This document shows, in pieces, positions 6,598 to 6,769 of a DNA stretch of 6,769 bases. Position 1 is the stretch's first letter. Each line of letters starts with the position of its first letter. Source of the DNA: Candidatus Eiseniibacteriota bacterium (GTDB lineage: Bacteria > Eisenbacteria > RBG-16-71-46 > CAIMUX01 > VGJL01); NCBI GenBank assembly GCA_014729455.1, contig WJJW01000479.1:1-6769 (forward strand). Reading direction: 5' to 3'. A model generated the notes under the pieces. It was not told the origin of the DNA, searched no databases, and worked only from the letters and a program-made list of their open reading frames with translations. The translations under genes were made by a program, and so were the position numbers.

Positions 6598-6769
6598 GGT
6601 CGAACCTCCGGTACAGGGCTGGATCCGGTCGCGAACCACAGGGTGCGGATCGCGCTCTGCAGGTCGAAGAGGGCTTGGGTCTCGCGAACACGCGTCTCGT
6701 GCGCCAGCGTCTCCGCGTCGAGAAGATCGGTGGTCTTCGCCACCCCTTCCGAGTAGCGGTCCTCGAGGA
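6594..6769 (-). CDS. TolC-family outer-membrane efflux factor, C-terminal end only (partial)
   Basis: The frame enters from the right edge and runs 57 codons to a TGA at 6594-6596. The segment reads LEDRYSEGVAKTTDLLDAET, then a charged heptad-like helix (AHETRVRETQALFDLQSAI), then an RTLWFATG ending. The RYxEGxxxxxDLLDAE pattern, followed by a helix with a conserved ALxDLxxA core and a terminal ATG, is the usual last coiled-coil helix of TolC/OprM-type proteins. The rest of the gene, with its signal peptide and beta-barrel strands, lies outside the window. The stop overlaps the adaptor start as ATGA, so this is the gene just upstream in the operon, and its product is the natural outer-membrane exit duct for the adaptor and permease. 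The five-gene promoter must lie beyond 6769. The short length limits finer classification. Confidence 0.85.
   Translation of the reverse strand, partial: LEDRYSEGVAKTTDLLDAETLAHETRVRETQALFDLQSAIRTLWFATGSSPVPEVRP
6604..6609 (-). promoter_or_regulatory. Shine-Dalgarno of the adaptor gene (decides the start)
   Basis: On the minus strand this reads GGAGGT, six bases ahead of ATG 6597. It lies inside the last codons of the outer-membrane factor gene. It supports the 360-residue adaptor over the 374-residue version, whose N-terminal extension would put charged residues and a cysteine ahead of the signal peptide. Confidence 0.8.

Noticed and set aside
6598..6639. 14-codon N-terminal extension of the adaptor
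   Set aside because: It overlaps the end of the outer-membrane factor gene, would precede the signal peptide, and the internal ATG has an ideal Shine-Dalgarno.

Overview
The window is from a high-GC (about two-thirds by eye) bacterial chromosome segment. The cell is a diderm (Gram-negative type), because the minus strand carries a tripartite RND efflux pump with a TolC-type outer-membrane factor, a lipoprotein adaptor and an inner-membrane permease. I cannot name the lineage. Codon use is strongly G/C-ending, every start is ATG with a clear Shine-Dalgarno, and the tetramer GATC is strikingly abundant (about 136 by hand count).

Layout: positions 45-1694 (+) encode an ATP-dependent phosphoenolpyruvate carboxykinase (pckA), the gluconeogenic step from oxaloacetate to PEP. 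A 57-base gap (1695-1751) follows. It holds one strong GC-rich hairpin that separates pckA from the convergent minus-strand operon. That operon, read right to left, fills the rest of the window: the last 57 codons of a TolC-family outer-membrane factor (6594-6767, cut by the window edge), a membrane-fusion/adaptor lipoprotein (5515-6597), a 1088-residue RND permease (2252-5518), a 63-residue two-helix membrane protein of the DUF2892/YgaP-transmembrane type (2050-2241), and a 97-residue PII-like small protein (1752-2045).

The five operon genes are packed very tightly: two ATGA stop/start overlaps, then gaps of 10 and 4 bases, with Shine-Dalgarno sequences inside or touching the preceding gene. 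They are probably translated from one coupled message. The first three make a complete envelope-spanning export channel. The most interesting part is the tail of the operon, where a tiny membrane protein and a degenerate PII-like protein with a CxxC pair sit directly behind the pump. By analogy with PII-AmtB and SbtB-SbtA pairs, and with PII relatives known to be linked to metal RND pumps, they could be an accessory subunit and a cytosolic sensor/regulator of the pump. That role is inference.

The remaining long open frames on either strand are overlapping shadows of these genes and are not annotated. No RNA genes, mobile elements, CRISPR arrays or attachment sites were seen, and the promoters of both transcription units lie outside the window.
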